Assembly: GCA_018350325.1 (NCBI GenBank)
Contig: JAEVLN010000012.1
Span: 1,385,991-1,449,990 of the forward strand
Length of the DNA stretch: 64,000 bases
From: Globodera rostochiensis
Lineage: Eukaryota > Nematoda > Chromadorea > Rhabditida > Heteroderidae
Direction: 5' to 3'
How positions within the stretch are numbered: the first letter of the stretch is position 1; every line of letters starts with the position of its first letter. Under the pieces are notes generated by a model that saw only the letters and a list, made by a program, of their open reading frames with translations, did not search any database and was not told where the DNA came from. The translations under genes and the position numbers were made by a program. Below, piece by piece: positions 13,295 through 24,984 of the stretch.

Positions 13295-14544
13295 TCACCA
13301 AAGTTCCCATGGCGGTTTGTTGGCGAACGTGTCGCGCAACGATCGGTTCGTGTAGTTCAACGGAATTTGAATCCACAACTCCGGCTTCTCGTAGACCAGG
13401 TACTCGCGCAGACGACGCCTCAAAAAAAAATTGTGAAAAATATTATGCGATAAATTGTATTTTTGAAATTTATTAAATTTTGTGCGCAAAAATATTTGTT
13501 GACCAACCCCGACACGCCGGGCAGCCATGCGGCCGGGATGTCGCCTCTTCGTTGACTGTCATCCGTGACCATGTCTGTGAACAATGTTTGAATTAAAAAA
13601 AAAAAAATTAAAAAATTGCCAAACACAAAAACAGTGGACAACTTCATTTTTGAACATTTAGTTTCCCCCCCCCCCCAAAAAAAAAAAGGGCGTCGTGGTC
13701 GAGTCAGATAACGACGAGAAAATTGAATTTGATTGAAATCAATTCAAAAACCGATAAAATCGTCGCCTCCGCTGGACGAGTCCGTGATCAGCGCAATTGC
13801 GGCGCCCGCCTCCTGCGCGTTCAGCACCTTTTCCACAAAGGGACAGCCCCTGAAAATTTGATTCATTTTCAGAGACCAAAACGCGTCAGTGAACAAAAAC
13901 AACGATGACATTCATTAATCATTTTTAACGCAATTTTTTTTGGAAAGAAAAATGATGCGGACTGACCCCCGCTCAAGCAGTACAACATCGCCGGAGATGA
14001 ACTCGTTGGTCAGCTTTTGACAGCCTTCGGGCGGCTCTGCGTACACCAATGAAATGTCCTTAAATTTTTTGACATTTGATTTTTACCAAAATTGTCAAAA
14101 TGTAGAAAAAACATTTTTTTTAATAAATATATTAGTGAATGAGAACATTTCTGTCCATCAAAAATTGTTTAAATAATTCAAACCTGGATTGTGTAGGAAG
14201 GGAAACGAGCACCGATCTGGTAGGAGGGGTTGATCTGGTAGATGTACGCCAACTTGGTGGGCTTGTCCACCTGGAAGAAAATTCCCTCTGAAAATTGGAA
14301 CAGTTTTTTTTTCATTACACAAAAATCAAATTTTTGTTATTTGTTTGAGGAAAAAAAGTTATTCCTAAAAATTTCAGTTTAAGAAAATGCCAAAAAAAAT
14401 TTGTCGCATAAAACCGAGTTTTTTTGTTTTGTTTTGCTAACCATCTAAAGAAAGCGTCTGCCAAGCAAAAAAGACGAGGCTAGTCAAAGTGAAAGGGAAG
14501 GCGGTTCTCCAACGGCACCTCAAAATTGGCACAACAACGCGCAT
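13295..14544 (-). CDS. PRADC1-like secreted PA-domain protein
   Basis: Minus-strand gene of at least five exons. Exon 1 (14544 down to 14442) starts [13 protein letters not shown] and continues into a hydrophobic segment ([12 protein letters not shown]), a signal peptide. The next exons give [17 protein letters not shown] (about 14290-14185), [13 protein letters not shown] (about 14060-13967), [16 protein letters not shown] (about 13852-13770), [15 protein letters not shown] (about 13565-13500) and the C-terminus [10 protein letters not shown] then KPPWELW. This order and spacing match vertebrate PRADC1/PAP21: the AEPPEAC and ERGGC-F region, the DIPA motif, and an N-glycosylation site before a PPW-aromatic end. 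The protease-associated domain here has no attached protease, and PRADC1 is a secreted glycoprotein. The stop follows ELW at 13297-13295. Intron positions were placed by GT/AG and reading frame. Confidence 0.85.
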
Positions 14545-14891
14545 CGGTCAATCTAAAAAGGGAGGCGGACAATTCGATTTGTTTTGAATTTTTATGAGAA
14601 TTGTTGCAGGATTTGTTTTGAATAAGCCCAAAAAAAAAATTGAAACAATAACAATTTTCAATTCTAATTTAGAAGGCACGAAAAAGTGATCACTTTTGTC
14701 TTCTAAAACGTTGAAGAAAGGTAAAGCCGCTCAGATCGGATAAAATAAGAAATAATCAAAAATTTGTAAAATAAAATCATTGGACAAACAACCAATCAAA
14801 ATCAATCAAACAAACAAAAAAATGATACATTTATTCTGCACAAAAAATCAGAGCCTAAATAATCACACAAAAAACAATTTTCTGCTCCCCC

Positions 14892-15166
14892 CTATTTCTT
14901 GCGCACATTGGCCGCTCCTTCTGGGTCAAACCATCGCATAAATCGGTTCCGTTTGCCCTCATAATAAGCGTAAATGTACTCGCCATACGTCCAATAGGTC
15001 ATAACAGAGACAAATGCAATGCTGGGAAAGAAATCACGCGCACTCACCACGGGCTGGAATGGAAAGTGAACATTATTTATTTGTTGCCCAATTTTGACAA
15101 TTTAATAAAAACAAAAATGTTTTAATTGTTTTTCGACTGCTGCGCGAAAACCCTCCGACTTACCAT
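14892..15166 (-). CDS. 54-aa single-pass membrane microprotein
   Basis: Two-exon minus-strand gene. Exon 1 contributes only the ATG (15166-15164), followed at once by GTAAGT; exon 2 is 15053-14892. The product begins MPVVSARDFFPSIAFVSVM and ends NVRKK. Residues 10-33 are hydrophobic/aromatic (one transmembrane helix), followed by a basic stretch (EGKRNRF) and a short soluble tail. The size, single helix and charge pattern resemble small accessory subunits of mitochondrial respiratory complexes, but I do not recognise the family, so this is only a suggestion. It lies upstream of the PRADC1-like gene on the same strand, 350 bp apart. The frame is closed by a TAG and both splice sites are canonical. 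Confidence 0.65.
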
Positions 15167-15761
15167 TTATTTGGTTATGGAAAGTTAAGGAATGGACGGC
15201 TCGGCTCGGCAACGGCGGATCCTTTGAAAATAAAGACAATTCAGTCGCTAACTTCGCTAAATTTTCAGTTACGAGGCTTTTTAGGGGGATCGGAATTTCG
15301 ATTAAAAATTTTTTGAAGCTCTGAAATTCAAATTTCGATTTGGTGGATACAATGTCATTTCTCTAAAATTGCGCCAATCAACTTTTGAATGCAAACTTTC
15401 AAATAAACGGGACTCGGCTTTATTTTGGTTAGAGTTCGGAATTTCAAAAAGCCGGGCCCGGAAAGCGCCGGATTCTCTCAGCTCTCTCACAAATCAGACC
15501 CGGAGCGGTGCCTCGGGTCAATTTTGGTCTTGCATTAATAAACATAATCTTTGCTTCTCCATAAATATATGTACCTGAAAATTCCGGGTCTTAATTTTCT
15601 GGACCAAAATCCAAATACTTAAATTCATTAGGCCTGGATTCTCAGACCCATGCTCCGGATTACTTTCTGTTTTTACTTTTTGTTTGATTAATCAAGAAAA
15701 ATTGTTGGGGTACATTTTTAGAGCAGTTTTTTCAACTTCAAAGCATTCTTCAACAACAAAA
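15167..15761. other. Divergent intergenic spacer before RPB3
   Basis: About 600 bp between the minus-strand microprotein gene and plus-strand RPB3, so it probably holds both promoters. It includes dispersed-repeat-like segments rich in CCGGGTC/CCTGGATT (15475-15520, 15585-15660). No gene is seen. Confidence 0.6.
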
Positions 15762-17883
15762 ATGCCATATGCCAACCAGCCACAAGTGAGCATTCTGCAG
15801 TTGAGCAATGAATTTGTGCAGTTTGTTCTCGAGGACACGGACCTCAGTGTGGCAAACGCTCTGCGCCGCGTGTTCATTGCTGAGGTGCCAGTATTGGGTA
15901 GGTGGTGAACACGGCACTTTTTAACTTAACACCCTCCGCCCCCCCCCCCCGACTTTTTTGCAGCGATTGATTGGGTGCAAATTGAGCAAAACACGTCAGT
16001 GCTTCATGATGAATTCATTGCGCACCGGATGGGCATGGTGCCGTTGACCAGCGACAACATTGTGGACAGAATGCAGTACACGCGAGTCAGTTGCTTCATT
16101 TCTCGTCTCCACCCATCAAATGCAATAAATAAAAAATGGTTTCATTTTAATTCATGGATTGGTTTTTGCTACAAATATCCGGAGGATTTGATCACTCCAT
16201 TTCTGATCACTCCGTCTTTGATCACTCTAAAATGCAGAGGCTTTGATCACTCCATCCTCTGATCATGCAACAAAATGCAGTCAGTTTGTCTGATCACTGA
16301 AAACCCCCTAAAAAACTTTTTCACTGGGGGTGATATAATAAATTTCAACAAAAAAATCAATACTTTTAAATCAATAAAAATACTTTTATGTATTTTAGGA
16401 CTGCACATGCACCGAATTCTGTAACAACTGTTCAGTGGAGTTTGGTCTGAATGTGCGCTGTGATGAGGAGGCGACCAAGGCGGTCACCTCGGACGATTTG
16501 GAGTCCGGCAATGTTGAGGTTGCTGAATTTTAGGAAATTTAAAAAAAAATGAAATTTTTTAGGTGGTGCCCGCGTGTGGAATGCACGTGGCAAATCGGGA
16601 CGGCACGGAGGTGGACAGTGGCACGGGTGAAATTCTGCTCGTCAAACTGCGCAAGGGTTGGTTGGTTTTTGAAGAACAATAAAATGAGCAAAAAAAATTT
16701 TTTTTGCTTAAATCCGCCTCAACCTGAAAAAATCGTTTTTAGGAAAAGTTCTTGGCGGAAATTCACTTAAAAGAGGTCGATAAAGACTAAAGTCATTTTT
16801 TGTTGTACAACTGAGCCCACCCCATAGAGATCGCACTTGATTTCGATCGAAATCTCGAAAAAGCATTAATCAAATTTCGTTGATTGACGAGAATCTCGAA
16901 AAAAAGCGCTAAAATTTTGTCGATCGTAATTTGAAAAATCTCGTTTGAAAACACCGAGATTTTGATCGATAATCTCACTAAAATCTTATAAAAATTTCGT
17001 TGATTGAGATTTTAATAGAGAATCTCGTCGACATTTCAATCGAGAATCTCGATCGGTTCGATCTCTAAGCCCAACCCCCACCCCCCCCCCCTTATCAGCC
17101 CTCGAAATTTTAATTAGAAAGGTTGCTTTGTCTATGCAAAAAAAAAATAAATTTTCATCCGTTTGGCCTCCTTCGTATTTTGATAATGTTTCAACAAAAT
17201 TCAGGTCAGGAGATTCGAATGCGCTGCTTTGGCAAGAAGGTACGGGGGGGGGGGCACACATTGCCGTCATGTTTTTTAGCTTTCAAAAATTTGCGTAATT
17301 TTGTCTCTTTCTTCTGCAGGGCATCGGCAAGGAGCACGCCAAGTGGAACCCGTGCTCCGCGGTGGCGTTCGAGTACGACCCGGACAACGCGTTTCGCCAC
17401 ACCGTGGTGGCCAAGCCGGAGGAGTGGCCGCGGTCGACCTTCTCCGACCCGGCGGACTATGAGGGGGACAAAATGCGCGAGGCGCCCTACAAGTCGGAGG
17501 GCAAGCCGCGCAAGTTCTGGCTGGGCGTTGAGTCCACCGGGGCGTTGCGTGCCGAAAACATTGTGTCCAGGTGGTGGGGGATGGCACATATTTTTTTTTT
17601 GTTGTGGAGTTGACGACATGTCAAAATGTTGAAGACGGACTCTCCCACTCATTAAAACATTTCAAAAAAAAATTTGAAATTAATTTTTGAGGGGCATTTG
17701 CTGACTGAAAAAACATACCATTTAGTGTTAAACGACTTTTTTGACTCTGAGCGACATAATTTCATTTTCAACTCACTTTTTTTTTGTAGCGGTATCCAAA
17801 TGCTGAAGAAAAAGCTTATCGACATGCAGGAACAGTTGATCATTGAGCGAAGTGCCATGGACCAACAACCGACATTTTATTAA
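15762..17883 (+). CDS. rpb-3: RNA polymerase II subunit RPB3
   Basis: Seven exons: 15762-15897, 15964-16085, 16399-16518, 16563-16656, 17205-17239, 17320-17570, 17790-17883. All joins are in frame with GT-AG borders. The product opens [18 protein letters not shown], nearly identical to human POLR2C, and has the alpha-like motif [13 protein letters not shown], then [14 protein letters not shown] zinc-binding Cys cluster ([11 protein letters not shown]) follows, then [21 protein letters not shown] and AFEYDPDNA, ending in a Leu/Lys-rich helix. RPB3 pairs with RPB11 as the assembly platform of RNA polymerase II. Length and domain order match the family, with no missing parts. The intron at 16657-17204 carries a TIR element (16826-17066). 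PRP4 follows 200 bp downstream on the same strand. Confidence 0.95.
16826..17066. mobile_element. Short TIR element in RPB3 intron
   Basis: A 241-bp AT-rich segment inside intron 4 of RPB3. It starts AGAGATCGCAC and ends GTTCGATCTCT (inverted ends) and is filled with alternating TCTCGA and GATCGAGA blocks. The flanks GCCCACCCC (left) and GCCCAACCCC (right) look like a slightly decayed target duplication. It has the same architecture as the cleaner copy at 30426-30570. There is no coding capacity, so it would be a non-autonomous MITE-like element. Confidence 0.6.
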
Positions 17884-18082
17884 TAATATTTTGAATTTTT
17901 TGTATTTTGTTGTTCTTTTTCTTCTTTTTTTTGATCTCCGGCGAATGTTGTCACCGAAACAAAAAAGAAACATTTTTTTTTTAAATTTGGTTTTGATTAA
18001 GTAACAGTTGCATAACATAACATAACTGTAAATTGTGACGGATTATGAAATTGTAAACATTTTTTTTTTGCTTTTTGTCATT

Positions 18083-21000
18083 ATGGCAACAATGACCACA
18101 ATGGAGGGGTTCATCGACCTTTCGGCCATCACCAATCCGGTGCAGAAGGAAATATTGACCGACTTTGACCGCCGGAGAAAGGTAAATGTGGAATTTGTTC
18201 AAAAATGTGAGCTGATCGTTTTTTTAAAGGCGCGAAGTCTGACGTTGCCAACAGACGATGTGCAGGTCAAATTGATGTTGCGACGCTGCAATGAGCCGAT
18301 ATGTGAGTTTTTGTTGCATTTTACAAAAAAATAAAACAGCGGGGGCGTGTACAATAATAAAATAAAAAGATAAAAGGTCAATTTGGTCTTAATATGGAAA
18401 GCAAAAAAAAAAAGAAAAAAATAATCAGCCCGATACGGGGCTCGAACCCGTGACAACCAGATTAAGAGTCTGGTGCTCTACCGACTGAGCTAACCGGGCA
18501 CCTGTCTATGTGGGGCGATTCCTTAACCATGACAAAGACGATTAGAGGAGGGAAATAGAATGAATGGAAATAAAGAAGGTAGGAAGTATTCAAAAAACCC
18601 GTGTCCATAAACAAAGTTTTTATAATGGGGGTGGAGGGATTAGGGAGGCTCGGCTTTAGCGTAAATTTCTGTAATATTGTACAATACAAAGTACAAGATA
18701 GGGTTCGCATTTCTTTTTGTGAGATTTTCAATTGCGTCGTTGTTTTGTGCCAATGAGAAAGTATTTTTTTTTGTGGCGTTAAATGCCAATGTTTTTGTTT
18801 GAATGTCGTTCCAAACGTGCATTTTGTCTAAATTTGTAGTTTTATTTAAAAAGAGGGGTAACAAAACAATGTCTGTTTTTTTTGTTGCCAAAATGGGATT
18901 ATGCGAAAAAAACAAAGGCTTACAAAAACAAGAACTGCAGCGCGTTCACTTACATAAGGGAAAAATTGTGCAAAAAAGGGGAAAAAAGTGATAAGCCCGA
19001 TACGGGGCTCGAACCCGTGACAACCAGATTAAGAGTCTGGTGCTCTACCGACTGAGCTAACCGGGCGCCTGACTGCATGCCTAACAATTTGCATGATTAA
19101 CCGCTAGGCTTTGCCAATTTTTCTATGACACAATTAATGCTTGATGTGAATACATAAAAGCTTCATCATTTGTTTATTGCTGTTGCAGGTCTTTTCGGTG
19201 AGGACATTTTGGACCGACGCGAGCGACTGCGGGCGCTGTTGTCGCGCATGTCCGAGGATGAAATTCACGCAGTGCTGCACTTTGACGAGCGGGAACGAGC
19301 GGATGCACAGGTGGGGGGGGGGGGGGCGGGGTGGGGGGGGGGGGGGGCGGGGCAGTATTTTTGTAAACAAATTTTTGTTGTTTGGTTTTGGCATTATTTT
19401 TTTCTTCTGAAAATTATTTGTCTCTTTCTTCTGCTATAAATTTTGACGCATTTATTCCATTGTTTTCAAGTCTTCACTCAAAAATTTTGCACGCTTTTAT
19501 CCTCCCATTTTTTATTTAGGATTTTTTTTGAATGTTTTGACGGCTTTTAAATTTTTGTTTTTTGTTTTCCAGGACGATCAGTCCACCTGGTACCACCGGG
19601 GTCCAGGCGCGTTGCGCGACGCACGCGTCACTGTTGCGGACTGGAGTCTGGTGAAGGCCAAGGCGAGGTTGGAGCGCGCGCGACAGCACGCGCAACTTTC
19701 GCAGCAAGAAAAGGCGTTGATCAAGCAGGCAACTCATCGAAAGATTCAAACACTGCAAATCTACGGCACTCAGGCAGGCAGAGAGATTCCAATTTTATTC
19801 AACAAAAACAAATAGAATTTTTGGGTTTTTTTTTTGATAGTTTTTTTTTTCTCTTTTCCGATTCCCCGGAAATTTTCTGAACACATTGGGTTTTGGTTCC
19901 GAATGATTTTTTAATTTTTGAGCTGAAAAATATAGGTCTCCGGCACTCGGCCCACCGCATTCGTCGAGTTTTCGCCCGACTCGCGCCATCTGATCACGTC
20001 CAACTGGTCCGGCCAGGTCACGCTCTGGACAGTGCCCGAGTGTCGGCAGGAACTCAACTTGCAAGGCCACGCTTGCCAAGTTGGCTGTGCGGTGGGTTTT
20101 TTTAAAAATTTTCCCTTAATTTTTGTTTTTCAACATTTTTTTAAAGCGTTTTCATCCCGGTGCTTTTGTCAATGTTGACCCGTTGTTGTTGAACGTCGCC
20201 TCCTGTGACCACTCGGGCAACGTGTTGTTGTGGAATTTGGTGAACGGTGAGGCGCCGTTGGCACGACTGGAACGGCACGAAGACCGCGTGCCGAGGCTCA
20301 CCTTTCATCCCAACGGGCACTTTCTGGCAACCGCATGGTGGGGGAATTTTTTGGTTTTTGTCTTTAATTCTGTGCAAAAAGAAGTCTTGCTTTATTAATT
20401 GAAAAATAAAGAATTCCATGAATTTTATTTGGCATATTTACATTTTTTGCATAAAGTTTTGACTCCTCGTGGCGCCTCTTCGACCTTGAGACACTGCAGG
20501 AACTGCTCTACCAAGAGGGCCACAGCAAATCCGTCTTTGATCTCGACTTTCACGCCGACGGCTCTTTGCTTTTGACGGGGTTGGTTTATTCTTTCGTCAC
20601 AAATTTGTAAATAAATATTGTAAATTTTTAAAATATTTTAGTGAATTTCAAATTTTTTTTTTTGCATAATTTTCTGCCACACACACACACAGAGGCCTCG
20701 ACTGCTACGGGCGTGTGTGGGATTTGCGGACTGGACGATGCATTATGTTTTTGGAGGGGCATCAGAAGGGCATTCACACGGTGTGCTGGCATCAGAACGG
20801 CTTCCTGATGGTCACCGGCAGTGCGGACAACACGTGCAAGGCAAGCGCACGCGCCTGACTTGTTTTTGGGGGGGGGGGGGAGGAGGAATGGAGTTTTATT
20901 AGTAATTAGTAGCAATATGATCAGAATACCAACAACCAGATCACAACATTCCAACCGGTTTTTTGGTCACGAAACCCGAGGAGTTTGGGTGTCCTTCAAA

Positions 21001-21588
21001 TGACCGAAACATTTTGGCTAAAAGTAGTGGTGGGGCAGTTGATGACGAACGTCGTAGTCGTCTGTCTTAATTGTTATAATATTCCAACCAAATGGTCGTC
21101 AGATTTGGGACGTGCGAATGCGTCGTCAGCTGTACACAATGCCGGCCCACCACAACCTGGTGTCCCGCGTTCGGATGGACCCGTCCGGCGAGTTTCTGGT
21201 CACCGGCTCCTATGACAACACAATGAAGCTGTGGACGTGCCAGGGATGGCAGCCGTTGCGCGTGTTCGACGCGCACAACATGAAGGTGAGTGAGTGAAGT
21301 GCGCGCGAGGGGGTTCATGGAACTTTAATCACTAGAGGAGCTCCTCAGGTCGGGCCCCGTACGATTTAAAAAAAACTCAGACTTTAGCACTACACGGGGC
21401 CGGATTGAGTTGGGAAATCCGGGCCCGGCTTTTCCAAGATTCTGCTTGCTCTCTGATAATCTTACACACTTTTCCCATCCACACACAAACAGGTCACTTG
21501 CGTGGACGTGTCACCGGACGAGAATTGGATTGTCAGTGCATGTTATGACCGCACATTCAAGCTGTGGAACTTCTCAGCCGATGATTGA
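18083..21588 (+). CDS. prp-4: U4/U6 snRNP protein PRP4 (PRPF4)
   Basis: Ten exons: 18083-18180, about 18230-18302, 19189-19310, 19573-19773, 19936-20091, 20147-20337, 20457-20579, 20693-20840, 21103-21285, 21493-21588. The N-terminal PRP4 (SFM) motif reads [20 protein letters not shown]; then comes [15 protein letters not shown], matching the TWYHEGP block of human PRPF4. At least seven WD40 repeats follow ([55 protein letters not shown]), ending [15 protein letters not shown]. The protein holds the U4/U6 and tri-snRNP particle together for pre-mRNA splicing. The introns after 19773 and 20840 start with GC; no GT donor precedes the in-frame stop. The 886-bp intron 2 holds two antisense tRNA genes. 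A polyadenylation signal AATAAA lies at about 21638. Confidence 0.93.
18427..18499 (-). tRNA. tRNA-Lys (anticodon CTT), copy 1
   Basis: On the minus strand the gene opens GCCCGGTTAGCTCAGTCGG and ends ATCGGGC plus discriminator T. The acceptor stem pairs fully (one G-T), the D arm is GCTC/GAGC, the anticodon stem is CCAGA/TCTGG around loop CTCTTAA (anticodon CTT, reading AAG), and the T arm contains GGTTCGAGCC. No intron. It lies inside intron 2 of PRP4, antisense to it, and A and B boxes are intact. Confidence 0.95.
18994..19066 (-). tRNA. tRNA-Lys (anticodon CTT), copy 2
   Basis: Its 72-nt body is identical to copy 1, which lies 567 bp away in the same orientation. Immediate flanks differ, so the duplication is old enough for the flanks to diverge while the tRNA is conserved, or arose by insertion of separate copies. 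Also antisense within PRP4 intron 2. Confidence 0.95.
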
Positions 21589-22002
21589 CACACACACACA
21601 CAAAAAACTTTCTCATTGTTTTTATGCCGATTTGGAAAATAAAATTTAAAGGCAACATTAGCTTAAAACATATTGCGAGATACTTATCAAAAAAACAAAC
21701 AAACAAATAGAGATATAATCAAAATAGTGGTAGCAAAAAGTATGTTGTGAGTGAGAACAAAAAATTCAAAGTAACTTATTAAAGAATTAAAATTGATCGT
21801 TGAGAGAAGAAACAAAAACTCGTGCAAATTGTGGGCGCGCCAAAACAACGAGAAAAGAACAAAACAGCAAGCAGCACACACTCATTGTAGATTAACTACT
21901 TGTGAGGATGCCGCCATAAAGTTGAAAACAGACATATCCTTTAATTTGAACAAAAGACGATGAAGTGAGCCGCCCGTCGTCCCCCGCCTTACAATTTGTC
22001 AT

Positions 22003-24984
22003 CTACTGCTTCTCCTGACTGCCGCCCTTTTTGACAATCGCTTTGCCCACCTCCAGCAACAGCAGCGACATCAGCTCGTCACTGCGCTCGCTCCACAGCA
22101 GCGCCACCTAAGCGCGGGACGGGGGCAACTTTTAAATTAGAAAAAATAAATGTTTTTGAATAATAATTAATGACGTGCCAGAAGTCAAAATGCAACAACA
22201 ACAAAAAACGCCCTAGCTCACATTGTCCTTCGACACTTTGATCGCGTTGATGTTGGGGCAGTGGTTGTTGATGAACACGAGCAAATCGGCGGCTGTTGGA
22301 AAGGCGTCACGATAAACGCCTGACGGGCTGATGCTCATCAACTTCTTGTCCAAATCATGGTGCTGAACATAAATAAAAATAGTATATTTGAACAATTCAA
22401 TGGTGTGAAGACAGAAGGTTTTTACATTGATATTCTGCAACATGCACATCATGGTGCTGATCAGTCCGACAAACTTGTAACGCTCGTTGGTGGTAAACTA
22501 CAATAAAAACAGTTTTCAATTATTTTGCTTTAGACACGTTAATTAAAAAACGTTTACCGTTTTAGTCCCTTTCTTCGTCAGTTTGTTGTTGGAAGTGCCA
22601 ACTGCGCTAAAATTAGAAGCCAAAATTTTTTTGCACAATTTCTTTTGATTTAGCAATTAATTTATATTTTTCATCACGGCAAATTCGACACACTCAAAAA
22701 AAAAACCCCCCACAACTGTTCGTAGAACTGCTCCGTCTCCTCGTCGTGCAGCTCTTCCGGCGTCGTGGTCTCGTGGCCCGCCTCCGCTTCATCAGGCCGG
22801 GACATGCGAATCATCGGCCCCTCCTCTTCTTCCTCATCATCTTCGTCTTCCTCCTCATCCTCTTCCGCATGATGTGCTGCTCCTTGTCCGTCCACCTTGA
22901 CGGAGTTGCTAAGATGGCCAAGCAGATCACCCGCTACATTTTTGAGCTGTCCGCGAAGCTTCATTTTCTCCTCTTCCTTATCGGCAGCAATAGCAGCAGC
23001 AGTCTGATCTTCATCCTCATCATCATCATCACTGCTCATCAAGTTGGGCGCAAACGGCGGCGCTCCGTGAAAACGGCCCTTTCCAGCGTAAATTGGCTTC
23101 CTCGGACGCGGCACTGATGCCTTCTCGCGCTCAAAAACGCCAAAGTGCTGCTTGCGCTTCTCCTAAACGAGATGAATACGTTTGATTACAGCTAATGAAA
23201 GTCTCTGATTGATAGAAAAAAATTTTGAATCATGGAGCAAACTCAAAATCGTCCATCACTTGAATTCTGCTCACCCCAAAAGAATTCACGTCTTTGGCAC
23301 GCGTCTCCAACCCATTCTCATCATCATTATCATGTGCAGCGCGATGGTGCTGAACGTGTTGCTGCTCACGCTTTCGGTTGCGCAATCGCTCCGACACCAA
23401 TGCGTCACGCTCAAGCCGCTCCTCCGCCCATTTTGCCTCCAGCAGTGAACCTCCGATGTCGCTGGTCGTGACGCGACCGGCAGCAGGAGGCATCTTTAGT
23501 GTAGTGTACAGTTTTAGAGTTCATCCAAATTCTCTCCCCCCTCCCTTTCACTCTCTCACCTTGTCGCCCTCTTTTCTGGCACCAACGCTCTTCACGGACT
23601 GCTGCTGTTTCTTCTGCTGTTGGCTCATCATCAACTGCTGGTAGCCGTCCTCCAACGCCGCGTCGCCCAACTCGCTGCTCTCCTCCGCTTCGTTAGTCGA
23701 CTCCAACTCGTTTGGCCACGCGTCATCGTTCGGCCACGCGTCATTGTTGTAACGGGTCTTTGTCCGCTGCGCATTATTTCCCTTATGTATCGTCGTCCGT
23801 TCTTTCTGAAAAAAACGCTAAAATACTGCTCGAACGCCCAATTTCTGTTTGGTTCTGCTTCTGCTTTCCACAACGGCACTCTCAAAAAAAATCCACAAAT
23901 ATTTTTTTAAACCTTTCCAACCGTATCCATTCCGACGTCGTAGGCGACCAATGTGCTTGTTTCGCTGTTGCCGGCACCGTTCTTCGGACCCGTCGTCCCA
24001 CTCGGCACAAAATCCTCCAAAATCCCATCAGATGACGGCGCGTCCGCCGCTGTGTCGTCTCCAAAACCGCCAGTCAACGAGAAAACTTGCTGAAAATTAA
24101 GCACCATTTTTTAAAAAGAATGCAAATTGTTTAGTCCTTTACTGAAATTTCCATTCTTGGTTAAATTAAAATCAAAAATAAAACGGTTGCATTTTCAGGA
24201 CCAGGGTAAAACGTGCACAAACCTTGCGATTGGGAGGCGGTCTAAGCTGATCGGAAGTGACAACAGGCTGTGGAATTGCAAATTTTTCCGAAGTGGGCAA
24301 AACTTTGCGACTCGGAGCCGGTTCCGGCAACGCCACCAAATTCGGACGATCGGCCTAAAATGGCGTAAAAATTTAAAAAAAAGCCGCCAAATGGGATAAA
24401 ATTTGAAAAACCTCATTGCTTTTGGGCATCGCCAACAGAGGCGCCGTCTTCGGCGAGTCGGCAAGCGCAGCTGTGTAAATTTTACAAATTTATCAAAAAT
24501 TATTAAAAAAAGAAAAGAAAACCTGGCAAAGAGCGCTTCATCTTCAAGAACAGACTGCCGGTAGCGTTCACATCGGTGGCCATCCCCACATCTTTGGGCA
24601 TAAAATTCTCAAAAACTTGCTTAATGTGTCCTTTGGAGAAGAATTTGCGAAGTTCCGCCTTGTTCAGGTACTCTGAAAACATGGCAAATGCAAAAAAAAA
24701 ACAATCAATTGATGCAAACATTTGGACGTACCGTCATATTTGTTAAAGTAGGCCTTTTGTAACTCCAGCAGCACAACCGGCTCTCGTTCTGCACCACACT
24801 CCGACAAGCAGGACAGAAGACGCTCGCGTCCCTGCAAAAAGTTTTGAATAAAAGTGACTACACATTACGACAAATTGAAAATTAGGAGTTTTGGCAAGAC
24901 GTCCAAAATCGGCTTTTTGACACAAAAAAAATTCAGCACCATGTTGTTGCGTTCCGATGTGCTGAGCATCGTTTGATTTGCCAT
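22003..24984 (-). CDS. Unrecognised acidic multi-exon protein
   Basis: The minus-strand gene starts MANQTMLSTSERNNM and is read through about a dozen exons to VGKAIVKKGGSQEKQ and a TAG at 22005-22003. The N-terminal 90 residues form a helical, LisH-like block (RERLLSCLSECG, ELQKAYFNKYD, ELRKFFSKGHIKQVFENFMP). The middle is low complexity: Pro-rich, Asn/Trp motifs (NDAWPNDDAWPNELE), Gln runs and two long Asp/Glu tracts (about 23030-22990 and 22880-22790). The C-terminal 110 residues form a compact helical domain (TTNERYKFVGLISTMMC, FPTAADLLVFINNHCPNINA, NVALLWSERSDELMSLLLLE). The N-terminal/C-terminal pairing with an acidic linker recalls ciliary or centrosomal scaffold proteins, but I do not recognise the family and assign no function. 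Exon joins in the middle are approximate. It is convergent with PRP4. Confidence 0.65.
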
